From: Paraflavitalea devenefica | GTDB taxonomy: Bacteria; Bacteroidota; Bacteroidia; Chitinophagales; Chitinophagaceae | Assembly (NCBI RefSeq): GCF_011759375.1 | Contig: NZ_JAARML010000002.1 | Span: forward strand, 1,612,001-1,676,000 | Length of the DNA stretch: 64,000 bases | Direction of reading: 5' to 3' | In this document: piece by piece, positions 1-8,131 of the stretch | Position numbering within the stretch: the stretch's first letter is position 1 | How the letters are laid out: every line of letters begins with the position of its first letter | Notes under the pieces: model-generated | The model's database searches: none | Told to the model about the DNA's origin: nothing | The model's input: only the letters and a program-made list of their open reading frames with translations | Translations under genes and position numbers: made by a program

Positions 1-984
1 GAATACATCAAAAACAGCCCGATTGGGTTAAGGTTTCAGGCAAACCAGGAAAGATCTGCTTTTATTTATGATGGCGGGATCACATTGCGATTGGATAAGA
101 AAGGCATGACCATTGACAGCGCATCCGTGAAAACCGCCCGGGAAATGGAAAGCAGCAGTTTCCTGTATCATTCACTGCCCATGCTGCGCAATATCCTGCC
201 ACTGATCATCAATAACGATAGCATTCAAAAAACGGTAAGTGATACAACGATCAGCGCACAATCTTTTCTTTGTGTAAAATTAGAGGGGCCTGGTATGTAT
301 TTTACACTTACTGATATAAAACGTGCACAGTCTCCGGTTGCACAAAAAGTTTATTACCTTATTATTGATAAAAAAACTTACTTACCCTTTCAGTTCATTG
401 CCAAATTTATCCGTGGCCGGGATGACCGTGATTTTGTGACGATAGCTTACACAAACATTAATACCAGGCCTGTTGTGCCGCCGGCTGCTTCCTGGACCTA
501 TGTTGCTTATGCACACCAGTATCAGCCATTCCGTCCTGATGTGAAGGTGCCTATGGTAAAGACCGGTGATATAGCCAATAACTTCAGGCTGCCTGATTAT
601 ACGCCCGGCTTTATTGATAGTGTATCCCTTTACCAGTTTGCCGGCAAAATAGTGTTGCTCGATTTCTGGTTTAAATCCTGTGGTCCCTGTATGGAAGCCA
701 TGCCCCATTATAATGCATTGCAGAACAAATTCGACACAGCGCACTTCCAGCTACTCAGCATTAATATTGAAGATGGAGAAAAGGATATGCAATTCTTTTT
801 CAATAAATTCCGGCCAACATATAAAATGCTGTATAAGGGTGGGGAGGTGTTCAAACGGATGGGACTTCCCGGCTGTCCATCCCTGGTATTGCTGGATAAA
901 AAGGGAAAAGTGGTGCAGGTGGCTGTTGGCTTTGATCAGCAAGCTATTGAAAAGAAAATAGAAGAGGTCATGGCACAAAACTAA
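1..984 (+). CDS. TlpA/AhpC-type thioredoxin-fold protein, 5'-truncated
   Basis: The reading frame is open from base 1, so the true start lies upstream and about 327 residues are visible. The last ~140 residues form a thioredoxin-like domain. It has the hydrophobic strand IVLLDFWF followed by the redox motif SCGPC (Cys-Gly-Pro-Cys, near bases 676-690) and a cis-proline-like GLPGCPSLVLLD segment. The first ~190 residues are a poorly conserved region of the kind often seen before this domain in Bacteroidota envelope proteins. Family knowledge suggests a periplasmic, membrane-attached thiol-disulfide oxidoreductase, but the N-terminus that would show a signal peptide is missing. Partner and substrate cannot be told from the sequence. 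Confidence 0.85.
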   Translation, partial: EYIKNSPIGLRFQANQERSAFIYDGGITLRLDKKGMTIDSASVKTAREMESSSFLYHSLPMLRNILPLIINNDSIQKTVSDTTISAQSFLCVKLEGPGMYFTLTDIKRAQSPVAQKVYYLIIDKKTYLPFQFIAKFIRGRDDRDFVTIAYTNINTRPVVPPAASWTYVAYAHQYQPFRPDVKVPMVKTGDIANNFRLPDYTPGFIDSVSLYQFAGKIVLLDFWFKSCGPCMEAMPHYNALQNKFDTAHFQLLSINIEDGEKDMQFFFNKFRPTYKMLYKGGEVFKRMGLPGCPSLVLLDKKGKVVQVAVGFDQQAIEKKIEEVMAQN

Positions 985-1079
985 GTGAGGGAAAAGGGGC
1001 AATTAAGGGCTTCGCCAGTTCCTGCTGGCACGGTATTTATGCCTTATACTATTTTAGCCTTTAAAAAACAGGAGGTTAT

Positions 1080-1511
1080 ATGGTAATGCAAGATAAGAAC
1101 TATGAGATTGACAACCAGACGGGTGTCAACCATGAAGGGCCAGATGCTAATAACCCGGTACGACGGCTAACAGCCCGTTCTATTACAGGCGATAAGGTAG
1201 AAAATCCTAATGGGGATGATCTTGGTAAGATAGAAGACCTGATGATCAATCTAAATACAGGCGAGGTAGAATACGTAGTGCTGGAGAGTGGGGCTTTCCT
1301 GGGATTGGGCGGAAAGCTTTTTGCCATTCCTTTTAAAGAGCTCGTGCTGAATCCTGCGAAAGAAGTGTTTGTATTGAATCGTGAAAAAGAATACCTGAAA
1401 GAAGCGCCGGGATTTGATAAGAATCACTGGCCCGATACCAACGATCACCGTTATTTTGAACGGGTGACCAGCTATTACGACCGTACACCTATTCCAATGT
1501 TGCCATTGTAA
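1080..1511 (+). CDS. PRC-barrel domain protein
   Basis: A 143-residue soluble protein. Residues ~28-100 match the PRC-barrel pattern: RRLTARSITGDKVENPNGDDLGKIEDLM, then EVEYVVLESGAFLGLGGKLFAIPFKEL. Such domains are small beta-barrels found in ribosome maturation factors, photosynthetic reaction centres and many stress-linked stand-alone proteins. A GGAGGT stretch at 1071-1076 lies 3 bases before the ATG at 1080 and 9 bases before an in-frame ATG at 1086, so 1086 may be the used start. No signal peptide or membrane segment is visible. A specific function cannot be given. Confidence 0.85.
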   Translation: MVMQDKNYEIDNQTGVNHEGPDANNPVRRLTARSITGDKVENPNGDDLGKIEDLMINLNTGEVEYVVLESGAFLGLGGKLFAIPFKELVLNPAKEVFVLNREKEYLKEAPGFDKNHWPDTNDHRYFERVTSYYDRTPIPMLPL

Positions 1512-1537
1512 TAGGGATGGTTATTTTTAGTAGTATG

Positions 1538-1567
1538 CAGCGGGGATAATGAACATTATCCCCGCTG
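1538..1567. terminator. Perfect 14-bp hairpin after the PRC-barrel gene
   Basis: Arms CAGCGGGGATAATG (1538-1551) and CATTATCCCCGCTG (1554-1567) pair perfectly around a two-base AA centre, 27 bases after the PRC-barrel stop. An AT-rich stretch follows but no clean T-run. It is likely a transcription terminator or 3'-end stabiliser. Confidence 0.6.
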
Positions 1568-1732
1568 TTATTATATATAGCCGAAAGGGGAAGCGTATAA
1601 TGAGTGGGGATTGCCAGTGAAGTTAATAGTCGATGAAGGTCAGCTCTTCGGGAATTACTGCGATACAGTGAAGATAGAATACCATTGTAACAGATAGTCC
1701 GGGTGGACTGCCTGCCATCAGGGGATAGAAAG

Positions 1733-1762
1733 TTTGCCAGGTTACAGGTATAACCTGGCAAA
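1733..1762. terminator. Hairpin downstream of the SWIB gene
   Basis: A 12-bp inverted repeat, TTTGCCAGGTTA and TAACCTGGCAAA, with a CAGGTA loop. It lies 28 bases beyond the stop of the minus-strand SWIB gene. A smaller TGACC/GGTCA hairpin (1773-1786) sits directly after that stop. It probably terminates the minus-strand transcript, although neither hairpin has a strong T-run. Confidence 0.5.
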
Positions 1763-1789
1763 TTCTATTGGATGACCTTGCGGTCAGGT

Positions 1790-2170
1790 TTATTTTACAT
1801 GCTTGCTGACAATCTTGGCCAGTTCAAACATCGTGATCTGGTCTTTGCCAAAGATTGGTTTCAGCTTGGCGTCTGCATTAATGTTTCTTTTGTTCTTTTT
1901 GTCCTGCAGGCCATTTTTCTTGATGTAATCCCAGATCTTCTTAACGATCTCAGTTCTGGGGATTGGTTTGCTGCCAATCACTTCAGCCAGTGTAGCGCTT
2001 GGCGTTAGTGGGGCCATGAAGGCTGCATTGGGCTTCCTGGCTGATTTTTTAACAGCTTTCTTAGCGGCTTTCTTAACTGCTTTCTTCGCAACTTTCTTAG
2101 GAGCTGCTTTTTTGGCGGCCTTTTTTACTGCTTTTTTAGCTGCTTTCTTGGGCGCTTTTTTTGTTGCCAT
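1790..2170 (-). CDS. SWIB/MDM2 domain protein with histone H1-like lysine/alanine tail
   Basis: A 126-residue protein in two parts. Residues 1-~47 are almost only Lys and Ala in KKAAKKAVKK-type repeats, like the C-terminal tail of histone H1 and of Bacteroidota and chlamydial nucleoid proteins. Residues ~53-126 match a SWIB domain (TLAEVIGSKPIPRTEIVKKIW, then ITMFELAKIVSKHV). The basic tail should bind DNA without sequence preference. Stand-alone SWIB proteins are known from chlamydiae and several Bacteroidota, where they are thought to be chromatin-like factors. The tail codons form a simple repeat that can expand or contract. It lies beside LigD, which has similar Lys/Ala/Thr linkers. Confidence 0.85.
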   Translation of the reverse strand: MATKKAPKKAAKKAVKKAAKKAAPKKVAKKAVKKAAKKAVKKSARKPNAAFMAPLTPSATLAEVIGSKPIPRTEIVKKIWDYIKKNGLQDKKNKRNINADAKLKPIFGKDQITMFELAKIVSKHVK

Positions 2171-2438
2171 TTGTTCTGATTTTTTTTTACGATTGATGAT
2201 GGTGTCTAATGCAGGAGGAAGGGATTTTATTCCTGCACCAGACAGGATGATAATCTTTCCTCCAAAATTAATGAAGTAATATAGTAAGAAACATCCATAT
2301 CAGCTCTTCATTTGTTCACCAGTTATGCACTGTCTGTTAGTAAGTTTCATTGGGGAAATGCTATAGTTGGAGTACAATCCCTCGTCATTACCATGTGCCT
2401 TTATCCCTCGTTGCCTTGCTGTCTCATTGCCTCGTTGG

Positions 2439-5126
2439 CTATTGTAGTTGCTTCAGCACCCTTGCTATATTAACGCCTTTACCCAATACCGGCTTGAACA
2501 GATCACCGGTTTTGGTGATCCTTGCCACTGCATTTTTGAGGGTAAAATGGGTGAGCCGTAACCCCTTTTTTACTTCAGTCCAATCCAGCGGCATAGACAC
2601 TGTGGCGCCGGGTTTGGGCCGCAATGAGTAAGCCGCTGCCAGCGTGGCTTTGGGGCGGTTTTGCAGGTAGTCTATATAGAGCTTTCCTTTCCTGTTGCGG
2701 GTGAGCCTTTCAATACTGGTAAAGCGGGGTAACTGCTCGTGTACACGGGTGGCAATGAGCTTGCCAAATAACTGGCATTCGTCATACGTATACTTAGCGC
2801 CCAACGGAATATAAACGTGTATACCGGTGGAACCGGATGTCTTGGGATAGCCTTCAACACCCAGGTCGTCCAGTACCTGCTTTACCATTTGGGCGGTTTG
2901 TATCACCTGCTCAAACGTATTGCCTTTATCCGGGTCAAGGTCAAGGCAGCACCAATCGGGATGGTCCGGTTTATGAATGGTACTGTTCCAGGGATTCATT
3001 TCAATAGCGCCCAGGTTGGCCATCCATAATAAGCTGGCCTCATTGGTAGGCACCATGAAATTCTTGTCTTCCCCCTCACTGGTATGATAAGGAAACTGCT
3101 TGATCCAGTCCGGCGCTTTACCGGTTATATCCTTTTGGTAAAAGCTCTTGCCCCTGATCCCATTCGGGTATCTGTTCAGCGATTGGGGGCGGTCTACCAG
3201 GTAAGGAAGGATATAGGGAGCCACCTGGTAGTAATAGTTCAGCATATCCCGCTTGGTATATTTTTCCGTTGGCCAGAACACCTTATGCAGGTTGGTAAAA
3301 GATAATTCATGGCCATTGATGGCCCGCACCTGGGTGGCTTCAGAAGGATTCAACAGGGTTTTCCTTTCCCGTTTGCCTCCCTTCTTTAATAGTTTGGCTG
3401 CCGGGTTTTTCCGGGCACGCCTGGTTACTTCTTTTACTTCCACTGCCGTTTCTGCTACTACTGCTGTCGCTTTCTTGTCGTCCCGCATGCCTGCAAAACT
3501 GGGATGGCGCATCACACCATCATCGGTAATTTCTGCATAGCTCACTTCGCCTACCAGCTTTGGCTTTAACCAGGTAACAGTAGCATGTGGCGGATCGGGC
3601 CTGAAACGGGAGGGTTTATTAACGTCCGGCGGTTCGGTAAAAGGACATTTGGGGGTGACCAGTGATTTGAATTGCTTCATCATTTCCCGTTGCATCTTAT
3701 CATTAAACCCCGTACCTACTTTACCGGTATAATGCAACCGCTTCCCCTCATAAACACCCACCAGTAATGCGCTGAAGAGTTTGGGCGAATCCTCATTCTT
3801 AGTAAAGCCACCAATCACTACTTCATGCCTTTTATTGGCTTTTAGCTTTAGCCAATCCCTGGTTCGTTCACCAGGTATATAAACGCTGTCGGCCCTTTTG
3901 GCCATTACCCCCTCCATACCCATCTCTGCCGCCACCGACAGGAATTCGGTAGCAGAGCTTTCAAAGGCTTCGCTGTAGCGGATGATGCCCGATGCCGGCA
4001 CCAAGGGGCGCAACAACTCCCTGCGTTGTACCAGGGGCAACCCAGTCAGGTCATGACCATCCAGCCACAGGATATCAAATACATAATACACCAGTTCTCC
4101 ATCGGCCTCGCTGCGCCAATTCTGTAATGACCCGAAGTGCGCAATGCCTTTATCATTCACTACGCAGATCTCTCCGTCTATAACGGCCTCGATCTTCCAA
4201 TCGAGTACTGCCTGATATACCGGATAGAATTTTTCATTGAAGGATTTATTGTTCCTGGATAGCAATTCCACTGCCCCTTTATGACAAAGGGCCAGCGCCC
4301 GGTACCCATCCCATTTGATCTCATATAGCCAACCGGGTTGGTCAAACGGCTCATTCACCAGGGTTCCCAGCATGGGGCGAATATTTTTTGGGAAGGGTGC
4401 TTTAGGCGCTTCCTGCAGACCGGTTACCGGTTTTTTTTTTCGCGCCGTCTTGCGCGGAGCTGCTTTCTTTACTGGCTTTTGGGTTTTGCGTGTGCCGGCC
4501 TTTTTGGTGTTGGCAGTAGTGGAAGCTGCCGGCTGCCCGTAAATGTTATCGCTTGTTTTGGTCACTTCTTCCAGTGTTTTATCGGATAGAACAGAGCGGA
4601 CTTTCCGGGTAACATTGGTTGCTTTGGCGTATTGGTCCCGGTGTTTGATCAGCAGCCAGGCATTGTTAGCTGCATTCTTTAACCGTACCAGGGCAAATTC
4701 TCCCTGTAGCTTATGTCCGTTGAGCCTGAACTTGAGGGAGCCTTCTTTGATTTGTTTAAGCAGTGCTTTTTCATCTTTCTTCTTATCGCCGCTGGGCTCC
4801 AGTGGTTCATACGTGCCTTCATCCCATACGATCACCGTTCCTGCCCCATAATTCCCTTCGGGGATAATGCCTTCAAAGCTGCGGTAATCATACGGGTGGT
4901 CTTCTACCATCATGGCCAGTCTTTTGTCCTCCGGGTTGGTAGAAGGCCCCTTGGGCACGGCCCAGCTCTTCAGCACGCCATCCATTTCCAGCCTGAAATC
5001 ATAATGCAAACGGGTGGCATCATGTTTCTGCACCACAAAGCGTAAGGTTTTGCCGGAGGCCTTCCCGCCGGTAGGTTCCGGTGTTCTGCGGAAGGAGCGT
5101 TTTTTCCGGTACACTGTTAATGCCAT
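2439..5126 (-). CDS. ligD: DNA ligase D (3'-phosphoesterase, ATP ligase and polymerase)
   Basis: A multidomain end-joining enzyme of 895 residues from the ATG at 5126. An upstream in-frame start at 5165 would add 13 residues with no homology look. Order: phosphoesterase (~20-180, with HDATRLHYDFRLE and FEGIIPEGNYGAGTV), a basic Lys/Ala/Thr linker (~200-240), ATP-dependent ligase (~245-550, nucleotidyl lysine K271 in EIKWDGYRA), a second basic linker, and an archaeo-eukaryotic primase-type polymerase (~600-895, with metal-binding LDLDPD). Family knowledge: it acts with Ku in non-homologous end joining, trimming, filling and sealing broken ends. No Ku gene is in the window. The PE-Lig-Pol order differs from the mycobacterial order (Pol-PE-Lig). 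Length is normal for a full three-domain LigD. Confidence 0.96.
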   Translation of the reverse strand: MALTVYRKKRSFRRTPEPTGGKASGKTLRFVVQKHDATRLHYDFRLEMDGVLKSWAVPKGPSTNPEDKRLAMMVEDHPYDYRSFEGIIPEGNYGAGTVIVWDEGTYEPLEPSGDKKKDEKALLKQIKEGSLKFRLNGHKLQGEFALVRLKNAANNAWLLIKHRDQYAKATNVTRKVRSVLSDKTLEEVTKTSDNIYGQPAASTTANTKKAGTRKTQKPVKKAAPRKTARKKKPVTGLQEAPKAPFPKNIRPMLGTLVNEPFDQPGWLYEIKWDGYRALALCHKGAVELLSRNNKSFNEKFYPVYQAVLDWKIEAVIDGEICVVNDKGIAHFGSLQNWRSEADGELVYYVFDILWLDGHDLTGLPLVQRRELLRPLVPASGIIRYSEAFESSATEFLSVAAEMGMEGVMAKRADSVYIPGERTRDWLKLKANKRHEVVIGGFTKNEDSPKLFSALLVGVYEGKRLHYTGKVGTGFNDKMQREMMKQFKSLVTPKCPFTEPPDVNKPSRFRPDPPHATVTWLKPKLVGEVSYAEITDDGVMRHPSFAGMRDDKKATAVVAETAVEVKEVTRRARKNPAAKLLKKGGKRERKTLLNPSEATQVRAINGHELSFTNLHKVFWPTEKYTKRDMLNYYYQVAPYILPYLVDRPQSLNRYPNGIRGKSFYQKDITGKAPDWIKQFPYHTSEGEDKNFMVPTNEASLLWMANLGAIEMNPWNSTIHKPDHPDWCCLDLDPDKGNTFEQVIQTAQMVKQVLDDLGVEGYPKTSGSTGIHVYIPLGAKYTYDECQLFGKLIATRVHEQLPRFTSIERLTRNRKGKLYIDYLQNRPKATLAAAYSLRPKPGATVSMPLDWTEVKKGLRLTHFTLKNAVARITKTGDLFKPVLGKGVNIARVLKQLQ

Positions 5127-5195
5127 AAAAGGAAGGTTTATAGAGCATACCTCCTTAAATCGCATGCCAGCGGAGTATTATTATGTCAGGCTGAG

Positions 5196-5210
5196 TCCCG
5201 CAGAGCGGGA
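5196..5210. repeat. Short palindrome TCCCGC-aga-GCGGGA
   Basis: A 6-bp stem with a three-base loop between the dodecin and ligD genes, which run in the same direction. A near copy with the same aga loop (ACCCCGC-aga-GCGGGGT) is at 11494-11510. It looks like one member of a family of very short hairpins spread through this window. Confidence 0.4.
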
Positions 5211-5257
5211 TCGAAGTCCTTTAGATAGGAGAGGTGATCAAATTGTATTACGAGTGG

Positions 5258-5464
5258 TCAATGAGCATCCAGCCGGAATGATATCTTACAGATCAGGCCA
5301 TAGGAAATAATCTTATCATCTTTTACATGGGCCTTGATGTCTTTTACGTACACGGAGTCAATATTGCGAACGGTTTTAGCGGCTTCTTTCACTGCATTTT
5401 GCAAAGCATCATCAATACTTTTTTCTGAAGAAGCGATCACTTCAATAACTTTTACGATAGCCAT
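5258..5464 (-). CDS. Dodecin-family flavin-binding protein
   Basis: A 68-residue protein with the dodecin layout: a strand (MAIVKVIEVIASSEKSIDDA), one helix (LQNAVKEAAKTVRNIDSVYV) and two further strands. Length and pattern fit the family, whose members assemble as hollow dodecamers that store or buffer riboflavin, FMN or related cofactors in the cytoplasm. The EVIASSEKSIDDAL start is characteristic. It lies 131 bases upstream of ligD on the same strand, but the intervening palindrome suggests separate transcripts. There is no sign of truncation. Confidence 0.88.
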   Translation of the reverse strand: MAIVKVIEVIASSEKSIDDALQNAVKEAAKTVRNIDSVYVKDIKAHVKDDKIISYGLICKISFRLDAH

Positions 5465-5658
5465 AATATAAGTTTTGGATTATAAAGGCATAGCCGGCAC
5501 AATTTTCATACCTGGCTGCCTTCCCCTGGCAGACAATAAGGTGAGGAAGGGTTTCTACAGGGAAGGATGACGCAATAAGCCCGCTTTATTGTCGTATTGG
5601 CACATCCTGCATCCGGAGAATAGCTGGTAGGTTTACAGTATCATTTAAAACTCAATGT

Positions 5659-6225
5659 ATGGCTGTAAAAGAATTTATTGACCTGCCGGTCACCGACCTG
5701 AATAAGTTATTGCGTGAGCTGGACCTAACAGCACGCGGGCTGCTGGAAACCGTGGCGGCTTTCAGCCAGGGGCAATTCAATAAAATACCTTTTGCCGGAA
5801 GCTGGACGGCCGGGCAGGTTTCCGAGCATTTGCTGAAATCAATAGCAGGCATACCCGAACTGATGTTGGGGAATACCAGGACCACCACAGAAAGAAAGGG
5901 AGATGAAAAAGTGCAGGCCATTGAATCCATCTTTCTTGACTATGACATCAAAATGAAATCGCCCGATTTCACCCTGCCATCCGGAGGTCCGCACGACAGG
6001 AATGAACTCCTGAATGGTCTCAGGACCGCACTCGATGCACTGGCAGAAAAGGCGCGTACCACCGACCTTACGGCTACCTGTACCGATTTCCCGTTTCCCC
6101 GGATAGGGGAGCTTACGCGCTGGGAATGGATCTGTTTTGCTATCTGCCATTCCAAGCGGCATACGCTCCAGTTGAAAAACATTTACCGGCCTATTTCCCC
6201 GGCGGTTTCTTTTAACGGGGAATGA
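5659..6225 (+). CDS. DinB-like four-helix-bundle protein
   Basis: 188 residues with the DinB/YfiT-like pattern: an N-terminal helix ending GLLETVAAFSQGQFNKIPFAGSWTAGQVSEHLLKS, where the His of SEHL is a typical metal ligand, and a C-terminal W-x-CFAICHSKRHTLQLKNI with the two further His residues. The family are four-helix bundles holding a divalent metal. Some are bacillithiol- or mycothiol-dependent transferases and most have no known reaction. The 3' end overlaps the convergent MFS gene by 43 bases, so the two transcripts are antisense to each other at their ends. Confidence 0.85.
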   Translation: MAVKEFIDLPVTDLNKLLRELDLTARGLLETVAAFSQGQFNKIPFAGSWTAGQVSEHLLKSIAGIPELMLGNTRTTTERKGDEKVQAIESIFLDYDIKMKSPDFTLPSGGPHDRNELLNGLRTALDALAEKARTTDLTATCTDFPFPRIGELTRWEWICFAICHSKRHTLQLKNIYRPISPAVSFNGE

Positions 6226-7421
6226 ATCACCTTTTTTCCTGCCGGCAGGGGAGCGGGCATCTTTTGCTGCCTGGCGAGCGCCAAACAAAAAATAACACCG
6301 GTGAGTGCAAGGCCGGCGCCTACATATTCGGGTGAAGTATAGCCATAACCTGCTGCAATGGGCAATCCGCCCAGCCAGGCGCCCAGGGCATTGCCCATAT
6401 TGGCGCTGGCTTGTAATGCCGAGGATGCCAGCATTTCAGCCCCTTTGGCGGCCCTGATCATTAACATCTGCATAGGCGCTATCACGGCAAAGGCGATAGC
6501 TCCGGTGAGGAAGGTCATTACAATGGCCGGCGCCTTATAATAGCTCACGACAGATACGATCAGCAAAGCGCCCACCATGGTCAGTAACAGGGCGCCCGTG
6601 GTTTTCAGCGGAGAAAAACGATCGGCCAGTCGTCCACCAACAAAATTGCCTACCGCCATACCTACACCTGCAACGATCATGATCATACTGATGCTGCCGC
6701 TGCTGAATCCCGCCACTGCTGTCATCAACGGCGCGATATAACTGATCCACGCAAACAATCCACCCGTGCCGATACTGGAAATACCAATAATGATCCAGAT
6801 ATCCAGTTGACCAAAGACCTTAATGCTTTTGCCAAAGCCGCCGGGCTGGGTGGAAGGCGACAGGTTGGGCATCCATTTACGGATGCTGGCGGCTGCCACC
6901 AGGGCAATCAATGCAATCACCAGGAAGGAATAACGCCAGCCGATAGTGTGCGATATCCACGTGCCCAGCGGAACGCCTGCGATATTGGCAATGGTGAGGC
7001 CGGCAAACATCATGGATACGGCCCGGGCTTCGCGCCCTGGTTCTGCCAGTCTGCTGGCCACTACAGCGCCCATACCGAAGAAGGCGCCGTGTGGAAGGCC
7101 GGCAAATAACCGGGCCGCCAGCAACAATCCATAATTGGGCGCCAGTGCAAAAAGTATATTGAACAGGGCAAACATACCCATCAGCGACAGGAGTATGATC
7201 CTGGGCCGGTAATGCGACGTTAAGGCCGTCATCAGCGGCGCACCGATCACCACACCCAGTGCATAAATGGAAATAAGGTGTCCTGCCGAAGGAATGGATA
7301 TAGCCAGGTCGCTTGCCACATCGGGCAATACACCCATCATCATGAACTCAGTCATCCCTACTACCATACCACCAAGCGTGAGGGTAAGGAGGCCGGGTTT
7401 CATCGTCTTCACAAAGTTCAT
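6183..7421 (-). CDS. MFS transporter, drug/sugar exporter (AraJ/DHA1) type
   Basis: About 412 residues from the ATG at 7421 (MNFVKTMKPG), with about twelve hydrophobic segments and a GTATHYRPR-like loop, here LTSHYRPRIILL, between helices 2 and 3. The MTEFMMMGVLPDVASDL stretch in helix 1 and PHGAFFGMGAVVASRLAEP are typical of the AraJ/YdhP branch of DHA1 exporters. The frame stays open to 7568, but that extension crosses a perfect terminator hairpin (7477-7502), so the downstream start is favoured. The substrate is unknown. Family members export sugars, drugs or purine nucleosides. The C-terminus overlaps the DinB gene in antisense. Confidence 0.88.
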   Translation of the reverse strand: MNFVKTMKPGLLTLTLGGMVVGMTEFMMMGVLPDVASDLAISIPSAGHLISIYALGVVIGAPLMTALTSHYRPRIILLSLMGMFALFNILFALAPNYGLLLAARLFAGLPHGAFFGMGAVVASRLAEPGREARAVSMMFAGLTIANIAGVPLGTWISHTIGWRYSFLVIALIALVAAASIRKWMPNLSPSTQPGGFGKSIKVFGQLDIWIIIGISSIGTGGLFAWISYIAPLMTAVAGFSSGSISMIMIVAGVGMAVGNFVGGRLADRFSPLKTTGALLLTMVGALLIVSVVSYYKAPAIVMTFLTGAIAFAVIAPMQMLMIRAAKGAEMLASSALQASANMGNALGAWLGGLPIAAGYGYTSPEYVGAGLALTGVIFCLALARQQKMPAPLPAGKKVIHSPLKETAGEIGR

Positions 7422-7476
7422 TGCTATCATGGAATGCGGTTTATTAAATGAATAGGCAAGGTATATGGCAAAGAAA

Positions 7477-7502
7477 AATGCTCCGCCTTCTGGCGGAGCA
7501 TT
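7477..7502 (-). terminator. Intrinsic terminator of the short oxidoreductase-like gene
   Basis: Perfect 11-bp arms AATGCTCCGCC and GGCGGAGCATT around a TTCT loop. On the minus strand the hairpin is followed by TTTTTC. It lies 82 bases after the stop at 7584 and before the MFS start. Confidence 0.8.
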
Positions 7503-7583
7503 CGTTGTGTTGTCATGCAGGCATTCAGCCCGGTTCCCATAGGTGAAATCTCTTCGGGTGGCTTGCAATCACATGGCCCTGTA

Positions 7584-7877
7584 CTAAACAATCCGTACAT
7601 GCTTGCCTGTTTGCAGCATCTCTGCTACCAGGTCAAGGTCATTTTTCGGGGCTCCTGATATCACGATGAGGTCTATGGTTGAATCCTCCATGATGGATCT
7701 CTTATCCTGTACTATCTCGGCATCCGGATAGTGTGATCGTGTAATTTCGGGCGAGGCGTTCTTCACCATTACTTTCTTCAGGAGGAACCCGTTGTTGGTA
7801 TTACCCAGGGACTCTACCTGGAAAGCGCTGGTGGGTGTTTTGAATTCAATAAGCCCCACATTGGTTAATCTGTCCAT
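7584..7877 (-). CDS. Short Gfo/Idh/MocA-like protein, N-terminal fold only
   Basis: 97 residues. The pattern follows the second half of an NAD-binding Rossmann domain of the Gfo/Idh/MocA oxidoreductases: KKVMVKNASPEITRSHYPDAEIV, then STIDLIVISGAPKNDLDLVAEMLQTGKHVRIV, which parallels the usual D-x-V-x-I-x-TP-N...H...A...GKHV...EKP. It stops just where the family EKP lysine would come and has no C-terminal catalytic domain. A well-formed terminator follows and a LacI gene diverges from it, so it looks like a maintained gene rather than debris. It could also be a decayed remnant of a sugar dehydrogenase. The binding function is unproven. Confidence 0.55.
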   Translation of the reverse strand: MDRLTNVGLIEFKTPTSAFQVESLGNTNNGFLLKKVMVKNASPEITRSHYPDAEIVQDKRSIMEDSTIDLIVISGAPKNDLDLVAEMLQTGKHVRIV

Positions 7878-7990
7878 AACTCACTGGCTTTAGGTATTAT
7901 CATTTCCGGCCTTACCAAAGCTGTTGATGGCTTGGAGCGGGCAGGATTGATAGTCAAACAATGGTTTGGCAGCACAAAATTACGCATTAT

Positions 7991-8008
7991 TGGTTAAACG
8001 TTTAACCA
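7991..8008. promoter_or_regulatory. 18-bp perfect palindrome, probable LacI-family operator
   Basis: TGGTTAAACGTTTAACCA is a perfect inverted repeat with the central CG step usual for LacI-family operators. It lies 123 bases before the LacI start at 8132 and 113 bases before the divergent gene at 7877. A degenerate copy, TGGTTAAAACATTAA (8088-8102), is closer to the lacI-type gene. Short direct copies of TTGATAGTCA (near 7948 and 8056) flank the palindrome. Confidence 0.75.
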
Positions 8009-8131
8009 GTGCTGCTCTTTTTAACAGCTTATTGCTTTTGGGATGAATTTATTGGTTTGATAGTCAGTTTGTTGAAGGGGCTGATATTGGTTAAAACATT
8101 AATTGTATTTTAGCATATTCGATAACCCTGT

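Noticed and set aside
1971..2160. Alanine/phenylalanine-rich plus-strand frame opposite the SWIB gene, looking like a membrane protein.
   Set aside because: It is the complement of the Lys/Ala codon repeat; only the minus frame ends in a SWIB domain.
2340..2438. Degenerate CCTCGTTGCC-like short repeats after ligD.
   Set aside because: Copies are imperfect and few; cannot be told from chance low complexity.
7422..7568. N-terminal extension of the MFS transporter.
   Set aside because: It spans a perfect intrinsic terminator of the upstream gene, so the ATG at 7421 is preferred.
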